Made by a program: the position numbers and the translations under genes. The notes beneath the pieces were generated by a model. It was not told the origin of the DNA. It ran no database searches and was given only the letters and a program-made list of their open reading frames with translations. From Bacteroidia bacterium (GTDB taxonomy: Bacteria; Bacteroidota; Bacteroidia; UKL13-3), in the NCBI GenBank assembly GCA_025454875.1, contig JALONP010000020.1:1-64000 (forward strand): 64,000 bases of DNA, in the 5' to 3' direction. Position 1 is the stretch's first letter, and the number at the start of each line of letters is the position of its first letter. Shown in pieces: positions 44,501-53,345 of the stretch.

Positions 44501-45299
44501 TTTAGGAGGGCAAAATGAATCTATTGTTTGGCAAAGAGATGACGAAATTGGTGAACTTGTAAAACAGTATAATAATATGATTGAACAGCTAGAAGAAAGT
44601 GCTCAAAAACTAGCTGAAACAGAACGAGCAGGCGCTTGGAGAGAAATTGCAAGGCAAATGGCCCACGAAATCAAAAATCCATTAACGCCTATGAAACTGA
44701 GCATCCAACATTTACAACGTGCTTATAAAAATAATGACCCTCAAATAGAAGCCAAACTCAATAAAACTACAGAACTTCTAATTAACCAGATTGATATTTT
44801 AAGTGAATTGGCCAACGAGTTTTCGTCATTTGCCAAAATGCCGGCCCCAGTGAATGAATGGATAAATATTGAATCCACATTACAAGAATTGGTGGATTTG
44901 TACAGCATTAATACTACCGTAAAATTACTGCTGCATTGCAATACACAAAACGACTTGTACTTTGATCGCTCCTATTTCAGCAGGAGCATTGGTAATATTC
45001 TAAAAAATGCAATTCAATCAATACCTGAAAACGAAACCGGTTTGGTTGAAATTTGGGCAAATGAACATACCGAAAACTATGAGTTTATCGTTAAAGATAA
45101 CGGTACCGGGATGACAAATGAGCAAGCAGCACAAATTTTTAAGCCTTATTTTAGCACCAAAATAAGTGGAATGGGCCTTGGTCTTCCAATTGTTAAAAAT
45201 ATGATTGAAAGCGGTGGTGGAACAATTGAATTTACAACTACACTTTCGGCTGGCACCATCTTTACCATTTGTTTGCCAAAGCATACGGAGCATGCCTAA
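41577..45299 (+). CDS. Giant NtrY-like sensor histidine kinase
   Basis: A 1240-residue membrane histidine kinase. A first TM helix (about 9-27) and a 170-residue periplasmic domain come first. A cluster of seven or so TM helices (about 203-460, beginning LWLSSTISLLMLLLIGC) follows. Then come a second large extracytoplasmic region, two more TM pairs, a HAMP-like helix (NISYPLTLIQQKLSRTILGG), a HisKA domain (REIARQMAHEIKNPLTPMKL, His1030) and an HATPase with DNGTGMTNEQAAQIFKPYFS and GMGLGLPIVKNM. The AHEIKNPLTP box is of the NtrY/NtrB type. No response regulator is adjacent. It is co-transcribed with hldD and overlaps the downstream outer-membrane protein gene by 8 bases, which hints at envelope sensing. 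Confidence 0.82.
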   Translation: MIPRPFKAVYTLYLLAGILSILILAVGFEQRYLQNNEVQMAQAYNRVQQVVIDKEIAALNLLQNLNDTAHYQRNWIDLIEQAQLQHLSMLIYQNDSLILWTDNDWNGDGSGIKYGTSCIETVNGYYLTFKQRKGSYTNLLLFKVQHKYAFNNQFIRNDFAKELGFIKDGIVITKPIESFVSIKNISGEFVFAMQLFSFTDKTPLWLSSTISLLMLLLIGCIHWIARYYIKSSLWLTTIGFWITIIGLRFIMIYYHLPAFLYEYKLFDPLIYASSNWFASLGDLWVNTSCVLWYLVLLESRTGGTQPHETIGKIQFRLRFIGHGIIALIAAHLAIFFIQSLTIDSQISFDINNVFSINVFTYVGLIICITLMLIVYFVVRNWVRMIKRQSLNAKEIGVGFTLFVVAYIVIASQFTEYALWGLSISTLLVFFVFKSLRLQLNRFQQYFVVIFIISLISATAIHYWATAKEIENRKLFASKLVSQNDITTDYFLKNVEKKIEQDPYVRDYFTNPIIVKSQFEKRIRQLYFTGYLSKFEVSVLDYDSSGYFFKEKSSYSFSFVNQLYKNKSVETINEKFRLLSNESDIKGYLAKFTVYDYKQPIGYLFILLRPKLIQDENRFDELMIDGYRRNRRLLTDYSYAVYKDKNLVFQSGNYPYRIANTWGETHHAFNRFTENEYDHLLYTDEQPLTIVISKPSDSILQVVGLFSFIFTFCTIALILILFVYIGVNAQFVRDWKLLQLLWIPKLRVVFNRLLLIDKPEVLYIRTRIQTAIIFIVFITLLFTSYFTISFINQKYNNRQTERLMKKLRNVVITVENENIKEYNFSDANELNAFINQIADFYDTDITLYSPKGKVVASSISKIYDEGIIASLMNPIAYYHLTLLKESQYSQYEDIATLNFQAAYAPVFKSNREVLGYLQLPYFSKQADLLTEISSVVVGFINLYVLLFLIIGVIAYLVSRNISYPLTLIQQKLSRTILGGQNESIVWQRDDEIGELVKQYNNMIEQLEESAQKLAETERAGAWREIARQMAHEIKNPLTPMKLSIQHLQRAYKNNDPQIEAKLNKTTELLINQIDILSELANEFSSFAKMPAPVNEWINIESTLQELVDLYSINTTVKLLLHCNTQNDLYFDRSYFSRSIGNILKNAIQSIPENETGLVEIWANEHTENYEFIVKDNGTGMTNEQAAQIFKPYFSTKISGMGLGLPIVKNMIESGGGTIEFTTTLSAGTIFTICLPKHTEHA

Positions 45300-48200
45300 G
45301 TTATTATCGATTTTAGCATGTTGTTCTCTGATGAGCATCACCCTCCTGTTATCAGCGCAGCAAGCACCCAATACACGTACCAAAACCATAACCCTCATCA
45401 ATCCAACAGATACATTAACACTGGATTCGCTTCCAATAATCAGAGGAAGTTTAAGTATTAAAACACCTGAGGGTAAACTCATTGAAGGTAACGATTATGA
45501 AGTGAATTACCTTAGTAAAAAACTGTACTTTAAAACCATTGCTTCGGGTACCCAACTTTTTATTCAATACAATGTACTGCTGTTGGATTTAAGTAAGCCA
45601 CTGCAACACAAGTCCATTGAATTGATTCAACCTGAGTTTAAAGAAAATCGGAATCCATTTTTATACACTCAAACCAACAATAGTCAGTTGTTTTCGAATG
45701 ATGGTTTAAAAATGAATGGTAGTTTATCACGTGGATTGTCATTTGGCAATAACCAAGATATTGTGGTAAACTCTAACCTTAATTTGCAACTAGCAGGTAA
45801 ACTCAATAATGATATTGATGTACTTGCAGCCATTAGCGATGATAACAACCCAATACAACCGGAAGGAAATACACAACAACTTCAAGATTTTGATCGGGTA
45901 TATATTCAACTATCAAAAAACAATACCAAGCTTACAGTAGGTGATTTTGAAATGGCGAAGCCGCAAAACAGTTACTTCATGAATTATTTCAAAAAGTCGC
46001 GCGGACTTCAATTAAACACTGCGTATGATATACAGCAAAAAGGAACGCTTAAGTTTGACTTTGATGGAGCCCTTTCGAGAGGACGATTTGCGCGAAATAC
46101 CATAAATGGAATTGAAGGCAACCAAGGACCTTATCGTTTAAGTGGGGTAAATGGCGAGTTGTACATCATTGTTATTTCAGGAACAGAAGCTGTGTATTTA
46201 GATGGGGAAAGGCTTAAGCGAGGAGAGCAAAATGATTATGTAATTGATTACAATACAGGTGAACTTACCTTTATGCCCAAACGCATCATTACACAGTATA
46301 GCAGGATTGTTGTTGAGTTTCAATATTCAGATCGAAACTATGCACGGTCCGTTTTTCACTCGCAATTGGCTTATGAAACCCAGAAGTACAAACTGCGGTT
46401 AAATTATTTTGCAGAACAAGACAGTAAGAATCAACCCTTTTTACAAGAATTAAGCGATAGTAATAAAGCCATACTGGCAGCTGTTGGCGATCGCGTTAAT
46501 GAAGCTTTTGCACCAACTGAAAAAGCCACCAACACATTTTCTGCCTCTAAAATATTGTACCGCAAAATAGACTCATTGGGATTTGCGGGTATTTTTGTAC
46601 TTGCCACAGCAGCTAACCAAGACAGTGTATTTTATGAAGTTCAATTTAACAATGTGGGGCAAGGAAATGGTGATTATATCCAAGCACAAAGTGGAGCGAA
46701 TGGCCGCGTTTTTCAGTGGGTTGCGCCAATTAATGGCATTAGGCAAGGTAACCATGCTCCAGTCACATTGCTCATAAGCCCAAAGAGCATGCATATGCTC
46801 ACAGTAGGTGCTGATATTTTAGCCATTCGCAATACGGATATTACTGTGGAAATTGCTCAAAGTAGAAATGATAAAAACCTGTATTCGACTTTGGATAAAG
46901 GTAACGATTTGGGTTATGGATTTAGGGTTGCCATGAACAATACCATCAAGTTGGAGCAACACAGCTCCAATTATTGGCATATCGTAACCCAAACACAATA
47001 CGAATTTGTTGACAAGCAGTTTCGGTATGTAGAACGCTACCGTAATGTTGAATTTGATCGTATTTGGAACCGGCAACTTACCAATACCAATAATCAGGAT
47101 ACCGGATTCCAAGAACATATCGTATCCGTGCGTGCTAATCTTCAAAAACAAAGCATTGGGAAAACTTACTACCAATTTGGGTATTATCAAAAAGACCAAT
47201 TTTTTTCTGGATACCAACAATTGGCAGGAACCCAAACAACATTAGGTAAAAACCGATTGATTGCGGAGGCAGAATGGCTTCAAACACAAGACAACAATGC
47301 CATTGTGAAACAGCGTAACCAAGTTTCAAGGTATAAGGCCGATGCCAGTAGGGAAATATACAATATTGTTGCAGGGTTAAGGTATAACAGGGAACAAAGT
47401 AATTTTAAAAAAAATACAGACTCGCTTCAGTTAGGGAGTTTTTTGTTTCAAGAGTATAGTGCATACTTTTCACAAAAAGACAGCACCAGGTTTCGGTATG
47501 GCGGCAATTACACCCACCGTGAAGATTTTATGCCAATCAGCGAGCGTTACCAAAGTGCCACCATCGCAAAAAGTGTAAGTGGAAATATTGAGTTCGTGCA
47601 GCAAAACTTTAACCGCCTCTCTGCTAATGCTACCTTTAGAGAGTTTGAAGTGAAAGATACTGCATTTACTAAGTTAAGTCCAGAAAGAACACTTGCTTCC
47701 AGGATTGAATATGATTATAGTTTTGTAAAAAGGGTGTTTACCGCCAACACGTATTATCAAATTGGTTCGGGCCAAGAGCTAAGGCGCGATTTTCAGTACA
47801 TTGAAGTGGCAGCAGGACAAGGAGTATATGTTTGGCGCGACTTTAATGGGGATGGATTGCAACAACTAAACGAATTTTTACTTGCATCATTTGCTGATAA
47901 AAACCAGGCAAACTTTATACGTGTATTTTTACCAAGCAATACGTTGGTACGAACAAACTCAAACCAGTTTAACCAAACATTGAACATTAATCCGGCCATC
48001 GTTTGGAACAACCGAAAGGGTGTATTGAAGTTCATTGCAAGGTGGAGCAATCAAACCGCTGTTAAACTCGATCGTAAAACGAGTGGTTTAAATACACTTG
48101 ATTTCATTAATCCATTTTTACTCAATATTGCAGATACCGCGCTCATCTCACTTGCTTCTGTGGTTCGAAACACTTTGTTCTTTAACCGAACCAATCCTAC

Positions 48201-48798
48201 ATTTGGATTTGACATAAACTACTTAGACAACCGCAGCAAAAGTTTCTTAACAAATGGATTTGACAGCAGGAACCGCCAAGAGCAAGGCATCAACACGCGC
48301 TGGAACATAAACGCAGTATGGGGCATTACTTGGAACTATACATTTGGCACTCGAAATTACTCATCTGATTTTTTTACCCAAAACAATTATGCGTATCAGT
48401 TTTATGAAACCAAACCAAAACTTATTTACCAGGCTACACGTAACTTAAGGGCAACCCTGTTAGCAGGTTACTTTGAGGGCAATAACAGCGCAGAGTTTGG
48501 CAACCAACGAGGCTCTAATAGGGAAATTGGTGGTGAACTCAGATACAATGTTGGAAAACAAGGTGTATTAAACGCACGGTTGAGTTCGTATACCGTTCAG
48601 TTTAATGGTGATATTGCAAGTCCATTGGGATACGATATGCTACAAGGCTTTACCATTGGCGAAAACAGGCTCTGGAATGTCAATTACCAACAACGCCTTG
48701 GTACCAATTTACAAATTACACTTAACTATGATGGAAGACAGTCGCAAGGGCAACCCATCATCCATGTAGGGAGAATGGAAGCTAGGTATTTATTCTAG
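45292..48798 (+). CDS. Large outer-membrane beta-barrel-like protein
   Basis: A 1168-residue exported protein of unknown function. The start is set at ATG 45292 because it gives a signal peptide (MPKLLSILACCSLMSITLLLSAQ); the longer frame would start inside the kinase gene. The N-terminal 100 residues are beta-sandwich-like. SRGLSFGNNQDIVVNSNLNLQLAGKLNND and a VDGERLKRGEQNDYVIDYNTGELTF-type segment (here YLDGERLK) follow; similar segments occur in large Bacteroidota surface proteins. The C-terminal half is a run of amphipathic strands ending in Phe (RMEARYLF), the signature of an outer-membrane barrel. It overlaps the kinase gene and converges with trhO, with a 4-base 3' overlap. Confidence 0.75.
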   Translation: MPKLLSILACCSLMSITLLLSAQQAPNTRTKTITLINPTDTLTLDSLPIIRGSLSIKTPEGKLIEGNDYEVNYLSKKLYFKTIASGTQLFIQYNVLLLDLSKPLQHKSIELIQPEFKENRNPFLYTQTNNSQLFSNDGLKMNGSLSRGLSFGNNQDIVVNSNLNLQLAGKLNNDIDVLAAISDDNNPIQPEGNTQQLQDFDRVYIQLSKNNTKLTVGDFEMAKPQNSYFMNYFKKSRGLQLNTAYDIQQKGTLKFDFDGALSRGRFARNTINGIEGNQGPYRLSGVNGELYIIVISGTEAVYLDGERLKRGEQNDYVIDYNTGELTFMPKRIITQYSRIVVEFQYSDRNYARSVFHSQLAYETQKYKLRLNYFAEQDSKNQPFLQELSDSNKAILAAVGDRVNEAFAPTEKATNTFSASKILYRKIDSLGFAGIFVLATAANQDSVFYEVQFNNVGQGNGDYIQAQSGANGRVFQWVAPINGIRQGNHAPVTLLISPKSMHMLTVGADILAIRNTDITVEIAQSRNDKNLYSTLDKGNDLGYGFRVAMNNTIKLEQHSSNYWHIVTQTQYEFVDKQFRYVERYRNVEFDRIWNRQLTNTNNQDTGFQEHIVSVRANLQKQSIGKTYYQFGYYQKDQFFSGYQQLAGTQTTLGKNRLIAEAEWLQTQDNNAIVKQRNQVSRYKADASREIYNIVAGLRYNREQSNFKKNTDSLQLGSFLFQEYSAYFSQKDSTRFRYGGNYTHREDFMPISERYQSATIAKSVSGNIEFVQQNFNRLSANATFREFEVKDTAFTKLSPERTLASRIEYDYSFVKRVFTANTYYQIGSGQELRRDFQYIEVAAGQGVYVWRDFNGDGLQQLNEFLLASFADKNQANFIRVFLPSNTLVRTNSNQFNQTLNINPAIVWNNRKGVLKFIARWSNQTAVKLDRKTSGLNTLDFINPFLLNIADTALISLASVVRNTLFFNRTNPTFGFDINYLDNRSKSFLTNGFDSRNRQEQGINTRWNINAVWGITWNYTFGTRNYSSDFFTQNNYAYQFYETKPKLIYQATRNLRATLLAGYFEGNNSAEFGNQRGSNREIGGELRYNVGKQGVLNARLSSYTVQFNGDIASPLGYDMLQGFTIGENRLWNVNYQQRLGTNLQITLNYDGRQSQGQPIIHVGRMEARYLF

Positions 48799-49721
48799 TC
48801 AATTGCAGGTCGGGTATAATACCCTGTTCCATTGTACTCACGTTTACCCGGAGCCACTTTGCACGCATCACTGCAAGCGCCTTCCATTTCATCAGCACAA
48901 TTTTCGCACATATTAAACTGTTCGTTGCAATCTACATTGGCACAATTTAAACTGCGGTTGGTTGGCGTTCCACATTGTGCGCAAGCAGCTATTGCTGTTG
49001 GATTTACCTTGTTAACCGGCACTGAAACACGGCCATCAAATACGTACAGAACCCCATCAAAATCTTTACCTCCTGTATCATTTGCATACCCAATGATGCC
49101 ATTGTGCAACTGATACACATCTTTAAATCCTTCTTTTAATAAAAGTGCAGAGGCCTTTTCACACTTAATTCCGCCTGTACAACAGGTTACGATTGTTTTG
49201 TTTTTGTATTGTTCAAGCTCCGCAATCTTCTCTGGAAATTCCCTAAAATTTTCAATATCGAGTGTAACGGAATTTTTAAACTTACCCAATCGCGTTTCGT
49301 AATTGCTTCGCACGTCTAGTATCACAACATCTTCACGGTCTTTTAATGCCAAAAATTCTTCTCCGCGTAAATGTTTTCCTGTTTCGCGTGTTGGGTCAAT
49401 CACTTTCGGGTCGCGTAAGCCTGAATGCACAATTTCAGTTTTTGTTCGCACATGCATTCGATTAAATGCATGGCCATTGTGCTCGTCTATTTTAAATTCT
49501 ATTCCCGCAAATAATGGGTTGGACTTCAAGTCGTGCATATACTGCTCGCATACCGATTTCGGACCGCTAATCGTGCCATTTATCCCTTCGTGTGCAATGT
49601 AAATACGACCTCTTAACCCCAGTTGTTTACAATACTTGAGGTGCTCTGCAGTGAATACCTCTGGATACTCAATTGAGGTATAATAATAATATGCTAATAC
49701 TAAATATGTCTCATGTTCCAT
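48795..49721 (-). CDS. trhO: tRNA uridine-34 hydroxylase (rhodanese family)
   Basis: An oxygen-dependent hydroxylase of U34 in tRNAs (TrhO/YceA family). The 308 residues include an N-terminal ferredoxin-like domain (LGLRGRIYIAHEGINGTISG), a rhodanese domain with the catalytic Cys in TCCTGGIKCEKASALL, and a C-terminal Cys-rich zinc-binding segment (CAQCGTPTNRSLNCANVDCN, CENCADEMEGAC). The start is ATG 49721; a longer frame adds ten unrelated residues. TATATTTG on the minus strand (49749-49756) is a likely -7 element. Confidence 0.9.
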   Translation of the reverse strand: MEHETYLVLAYYYYTSIEYPEVFTAEHLKYCKQLGLRGRIYIAHEGINGTISGPKSVCEQYMHDLKSNPLFAGIEFKIDEHNGHAFNRMHVRTKTEIVHSGLRDPKVIDPTRETGKHLRGEEFLALKDREDVVILDVRSNYETRLGKFKNSVTLDIENFREFPEKIAELEQYKNKTIVTCCTGGIKCEKASALLLKEGFKDVYQLHNGIIGYANDTGGKDFDGVLYVFDGRVSVPVNKVNPTAIAACAQCGTPTNRSLNCANVDCNEQFNMCENCADEMEGACSDACKVAPGKREYNGTGYYTRPAID

Positions 49722-49748
49722 ATGTAAGATGGATGAATGATGAAACAG

Positions 49749-49756
49749 CAAATATA
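49749..49756 (-). promoter_or_regulatory. trhO -7 element TATATTTG
   Basis: Minus strand exact match to TAnnTTTG, about 27 bases before the trhO ATG. It supports the start at 49721. No clear -33 box is visible. Confidence 0.5.
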
Positions 49757-49798
49757 GTTAAAACATCCTGGTTTGAAATGATTCGCGTCAGTGGTGGT

Positions 49799-51076
49799 TT
49801 AGGTAAATTCATAGCCAATATCCCTACGGTAATATTTGCCTTGGTATTGGATGCGTTCGGCATTTGCAAAACTTTTGGCTACAGCCTCCTTTATGGAACC
49901 ACCCATAGAGGTAATGGCCAATACCCTGCCCCCGTTGGTTACCGTTTGCTGGTCATCAGTGGTTTTGGTTCCAGCATGAAAAACAATTGAATCGTGTACA
50001 TGCTCAAAACCAGTAATGGCATATCCTTTTGCATAATCACCCGGGTAACCTTCACTCACAAGCATCACAGTGGTTGCTGTTTGATTAGAAATTTGGAGGT
50101 CGAATTGATTCAAATTGCCCGTTCCTGCAGCCAACATTAAATCAACAAAATCACTTTCAATTCGAGGTAATACCACTTCAGTTTCAGGGTCGCCCATGCG
50201 GCAATTGTATTCAATTACCCAAGGATCGCCATTCACATTCATTAACCCTATAAAAACAAATCCCACGTAGTTAATTCCTTCTTGTACCAAACCTGAAATG
50301 GTTGGTTTTACAATCCGCTCCTCTACTTTTTTCATGAAAACATCATCAGCAAAAGGTACTGGAGAAACAGCTCCCATCCCGCCTGTATTTAAACCGGTAT
50401 CTCCTTCGCCAATACGTTTATAATCTTTGGCCGCTGGCAATATTTTGTAATGCTTACCATCTGTTAGCACAAAAACAGATAGCTCGATTCCATTTAGAAA
50501 TGCTTCCACAACCACCTTCGAACTTGCAGCTCCAAACTTTTGGTTTTTAATCATCGCTTCCAACTCAGCAACTGCTTCATCGTTGGTTTGGCAAATCAAT
50601 ACTCCTTTTCCAGCTGCCAGCCCATCAGCTTTTAATACAACTGGCAACGAATGGGTCTTAACATAATCAATCCCTTCATGAATATTTTCGAAGGTAAAAG
50701 TGCGGTATGCAGCAGTTGGAATCTGATAGCGCTGCATAAAATTCTTACTGAAATCTTTGCTACCTTCTAACTGGGCTCCCTGTTCATCAGGACCAATAAA
50801 TGGAATACGTTTAAGGTGGTCATCAGCCATAAAATAATCGCGCATACCTTTAACCAGCGGCTCTTCTGGGCCAACCACAATCAGTTGTACTTCGTTATCG
50901 AGGCAAAATTTACCCACCAAAGCAAAATCAAGTGGGTTAAGCGGAACGTTAATGGCAACTTGACTGGTGCCAGCGTTACCCGGCATGACAAAAAGTTTAT
51001 CGCACTGTTTGCTCTGGGTTAGTTTGTATGCAAATGCATGTTCGCGTCCTCCAGAGCCAATGAGTAGTATATTCAT
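49799..51076 (-). CDS. purD: Phosphoribosylamine-glycine ligase
   Basis: ATP-grasp ligase that makes glycinamide ribonucleotide in purine synthesis. The 425 residues have the N-terminal NILLIGSGGREHAFAYKL, VVGPEEPLVKG, IPFIGPDEQGAQLEGSKDFSKNFM, the ATP-binding LPVVLKADGLAAGKGVLIC and the metal-binding IEYNCRMGDPETEVVLPRI. Family length and start are standard. On the minus strand TATATTCG (51095-51102) is a possible TTCG-type -7 element. No other pur genes are near it. Confidence 0.94.
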   Translation of the reverse strand: MNILLIGSGGREHAFAYKLTQSKQCDKLFVMPGNAGTSQVAINVPLNPLDFALVGKFCLDNEVQLIVVGPEEPLVKGMRDYFMADDHLKRIPFIGPDEQGAQLEGSKDFSKNFMQRYQIPTAAYRTFTFENIHEGIDYVKTHSLPVVLKADGLAAGKGVLICQTNDEAVAELEAMIKNQKFGAASSKVVVEAFLNGIELSVFVLTDGKHYKILPAAKDYKRIGEGDTGLNTGGMGAVSPVPFADDVFMKKVEERIVKPTISGLVQEGINYVGFVFIGLMNVNGDPWVIEYNCRMGDPETEVVLPRIESDFVDLMLAAGTGNLNQFDLQISNQTATTVMLVSEGYPGDYAKGYAITGFEHVHDSIVFHAGTKTTDDQQTVTNGGRVLAITSMGGSIKEAVAKSFANAERIQYQGKYYRRDIGYEFT

Positions 51077-51165
51077 ATTCCAACAATTGAGGTGCGAATA
51101 TAAGCTTCATCAAATGGAAAATGGTATATTATGTAAACCGAAAAAGCCTGTTTACTATCAAACAG

Positions 51166-51561
51166 TTATTGCAGCCCGTCATACTTAGCCTTTGCCAGTT
51201 CATATTGTTTCTTCATCTCATCATCCATTTTCGGTAAGTTCGAAATGGTATTGGCATGTAGCGATTCATATTGCTTGGAAATGATGTTTCCAAAAAAATC
51301 GCTGAGCACAATGCTTTTGGCTTTTTTATCCGGTGTGGTGATAATAGTGTCTGTTAAAGTGATAGATGGATCATTAATATCTACAGGAACCTCTACAAAA
51401 TGTGTGTCTGGATACAATTTCCAAGTTTCATTCACCTTTGCAATCGAGTCAATAAATTGGGTGTAAGCAGTCAATGCCTTTTGGGCTTCAACATCTTTGG
51501 GTTGAGAGCAGCTACACACAATGGCGATAATGGCTAATGCATAAACTAAATGGTATTTCAT
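51166..51561 (-). CDS. Small lipoprotein of unknown function
   Basis: A 131-residue lipoprotein with signal sequence MKYHLVYALAIIAIVCSC (lipobox IVCSC; either Cys may be modified). The mature part is helical at the start (ALTAYTQFIDSIAKVNETWKLYPDTH), has a short beta-rich centre and a charged, Lys-rich C-terminus (MDDEMKKQYELAKAKYDGL). I recognise no family. It is divergent from the methyltransferase gene at 51639 and ends just past the purD promoter region. Confidence 0.65.
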   Translation of the reverse strand: MKYHLVYALAIIAIVCSCSQPKDVEAQKALTAYTQFIDSIAKVNETWKLYPDTHFVEVPVDINDPSITLTDTIITTPDKKAKSIVLSDFFGNIISKQYESLHANTISNLPKMDDEMKKQYELAKAKYDGLQ

Positions 51562-51599
51562 ATTGGTTATAATTAATAAGTGAATTTAAACGAAACAAA

Positions 51600-51629
51600 T
51601 TGAACATCAAAACAGAATAACTACTTTCG
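51600..51629 (+). promoter_or_regulatory. Promoter (TTG-N19-TACTTTCG) of the RlmL-like gene
   Basis: The -33 TTG (51600-51602) and the -7 octamer TACTTTCG (51622-51629) have a 19-base spacer. The -7 box ends 9 bases before the ATG at 51639. It shares the octamer with the promoter before 1301, a T-to-C variant of the TAnnTTTG consensus. Confidence 0.65.
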
Positions 51630-51638
51630 CTTGCTAGA

Positions 51639-52814
51639 ATGAAATCGACACCTACATTAAATATGGTTGCCAAAACCCAGCAAGGACTTGAACCTTTATT
51701 GGCAAAAGAACTTGAACAATTGGGAGCAACACAAATAGAGCAACACAAGCGTGCAGTGAGTTTTATAGGTGATAAGGCATTATTGTATAAAGCCAATTTG
51801 TGTTTACGTACTGCACTCAGAATACTTGTTCCAATTCACAAATTTGAGGCTGTAAATGAACAGGAATTGTACAATGGCATACAACAACTAAACTGGGAAG
51901 ATTATATGGATGTGAATGGAACATTAGCCATTGAAGCGAGTGCGAATTCACATTTATTTAACCACACACAGTATTTGGCGCAAAAAACCAAAGATGCCAT
52001 TGTGGATCAGTTTAGGGCAAAACATGGAGTTAGACCCAGTGTTGATTTGGTTAGGCCAGATTTAAGGTTAAATCTTCATATTTTCCAACATCAATGCACA
52101 CTATCGTTGGATAGTTCAGGAGAGTCGCTGCACCGAAGAGGATACCGTGCCGAAGGTAATATGGCTCCTTTAAATGAAGTAACTGCGGCCGCATTAATTT
52201 TGCACAGTGGTTGGAATGGTAAAGGTGTATTTATGGATCCGATGTGTGGAAGCGGTACCATCTTAATAGAGGCTGCAATGTTTGCCAAAAATATTCCACC
52301 TAACCATATGCGTGAATGGTTTGCATTTGAAGGGTGGCGCGATTTTGAACCGCAACTGTGGAAGCAGGTTAAGCAAGAAGCAATGGAGGCAATTGTGCCG
52401 TGTGAAGCAACGCTTATTGGTAATGATGCAGTGTTTAAAGTAATTGAAATTGCACGTAGCAATGCGCGAAAAGCAGGAGTTGAAAATGAGCTTCAACTTA
52501 GCAATATGCGTTTTGAAGAACAAACACCACCTGAGCCACTCAATGGCGGCACGTTAATTATGAATCCACCTTATGGTGAGCGTATTGATATTGGAGAAGC
52601 AGCCGCCTTTTATAAAATGCTAGGTGATGTACTTAAACAAAAATTCTCGGGCTATGATGCTTGGATTTTATCATCAAACAAAGAGGCGCTGAAAAAGGTT
52701 GGCTTGGCTGCAAGCAAGCGGATTGTGGTTTGGAACAGCCAACTGGAATGTAAATTTCATAAGTTTGAAATGTACAGAGGAAGTAAAAAGGAACAAGCCA
52801 CAGCCGAAGTTTGA
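51639..52814 (+). CDS. rlmL: RlmL/Trm14-type RNA guanine-N2-methyltransferase
   Basis: A THUMP-domain RNA methyltransferase of 391 residues, equal to the N-terminal half of E. coli RlmL (23S rRNA m2G2445). The THUMP domain covers about 30-165 (ASANSHLFNHTQYLAQKTKDA). The methyltransferase domain has motif I FMDPMCGSGTILIEAAMFA and the catalytic motif IMNPPYGERI. RGYRAEGNMAPLNEVTAAALI bridges the two. The second half of E. coli RlmL (the m7G enzyme RlmK) is absent, which is normal outside gammaproteobacteria. The precise target base is inferred. Confidence 0.88.
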   Translation: MKSTPTLNMVAKTQQGLEPLLAKELEQLGATQIEQHKRAVSFIGDKALLYKANLCLRTALRILVPIHKFEAVNEQELYNGIQQLNWEDYMDVNGTLAIEASANSHLFNHTQYLAQKTKDAIVDQFRAKHGVRPSVDLVRPDLRLNLHIFQHQCTLSLDSSGESLHRRGYRAEGNMAPLNEVTAAALILHSGWNGKGVFMDPMCGSGTILIEAAMFAKNIPPNHMREWFAFEGWRDFEPQLWKQVKQEAMEAIVPCEATLIGNDAVFKVIEIARSNARKAGVENELQLSNMRFEEQTPPEPLNGGTLIMNPPYGERIDIGEAAAFYKMLGDVLKQKFSGYDAWILSSNKEALKKVGLAASKRIVVWNSQLECKFHKFEMYRGSKKEQATAEV

Positions 52815-52978
52815 TGAATCCATTGTGATAAGTATACTTAAAGGGTACGAACCCCGATGTCAGGGTGCTTTCATCGAACTATAGAGCGTAAGAAATGACA
52901 ACTATCTTTTGCAATTTTACATGCCTAGTCATAAAGCTAAGTGCATATTCGAAATCACACATGTAACACTCAAACTAT
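52815..52978. other. Non-coding start of a decayed intergenic region
   Basis: Follows the methyltransferase stop. No gene, hairpin or promoter of note. It leads into the hairpin-rich element at 52979. Confidence 0.4.
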
Positions 52979-53345
52979 AGAAAACAAGCATTAGGTTTCC
53001 TGACTTTTCTTTTTGTTACCTTTTGGTTCTGCAAAAGGTAACCGAAAAGCAGACCACCAATTCCAAATCAACCCTCATTCTTTGCTATGCCCAACGCCAC
53101 TCAGGCTAATTCGGGTTGATTTCGCTCAATTGGTGGACTCCCATTCTTTTGCCTTAGATGGTTTTGTGTGACAAACAAAGCGTTTATTTTAGCGGTGGGC
53201 TTCGATAAGCAACCCACGAACGAAGTGGCTTGGGTTGCGGGGAAAATAAATGATGTAGTTTGTAACAAAAGCATCGGTAGCTTGAACTTTTTGATTACTT
53301 TTTCTTTCAAAGAGAAAAAGTAATGCGGGTTTGGGGCGGCTAGCC
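52979..53345. repeat. Hairpin-rich repetitive intergenic element
   Basis: Four separate inverted repeats occur in 370 bases: GTTACCTTTT/AAAAGGTAAC near 53020, CAACCCA/TGGGTTG near 53210-53240, TTACTTTTTCT/AGAAAAAGTAA near 53295-53325, and TTGGGGC/GCCCCAA near 53331-53349. Open frames here (for example 53101-53403, minus) look like by-products of the repeat: LGLAAPNPHYFFSLKEKV is a type of translation I recall from many Bacteroidota intergenic regions. It is probably a multi-copy element of the genome; the copy number cannot be seen here. Confidence 0.5.

Noticed and set aside
45205-45291. 29-codon N-terminal extension of the outer-membrane protein
   Set aside because: Lies within the kinase coding region, starts at a TTG and would bury the signal peptide.
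45018-45482. 154-codon minus-strand frame
   Set aside because: Antisense to the kinase catalytic domain and the outer-membrane protein signal peptide; shadow frame.
49673-49990. Plus-strand frame across the trhO promoter and the end of purD
   Set aside because: Overlaps the purD coding end and the trhO -7 box; shadow frame.
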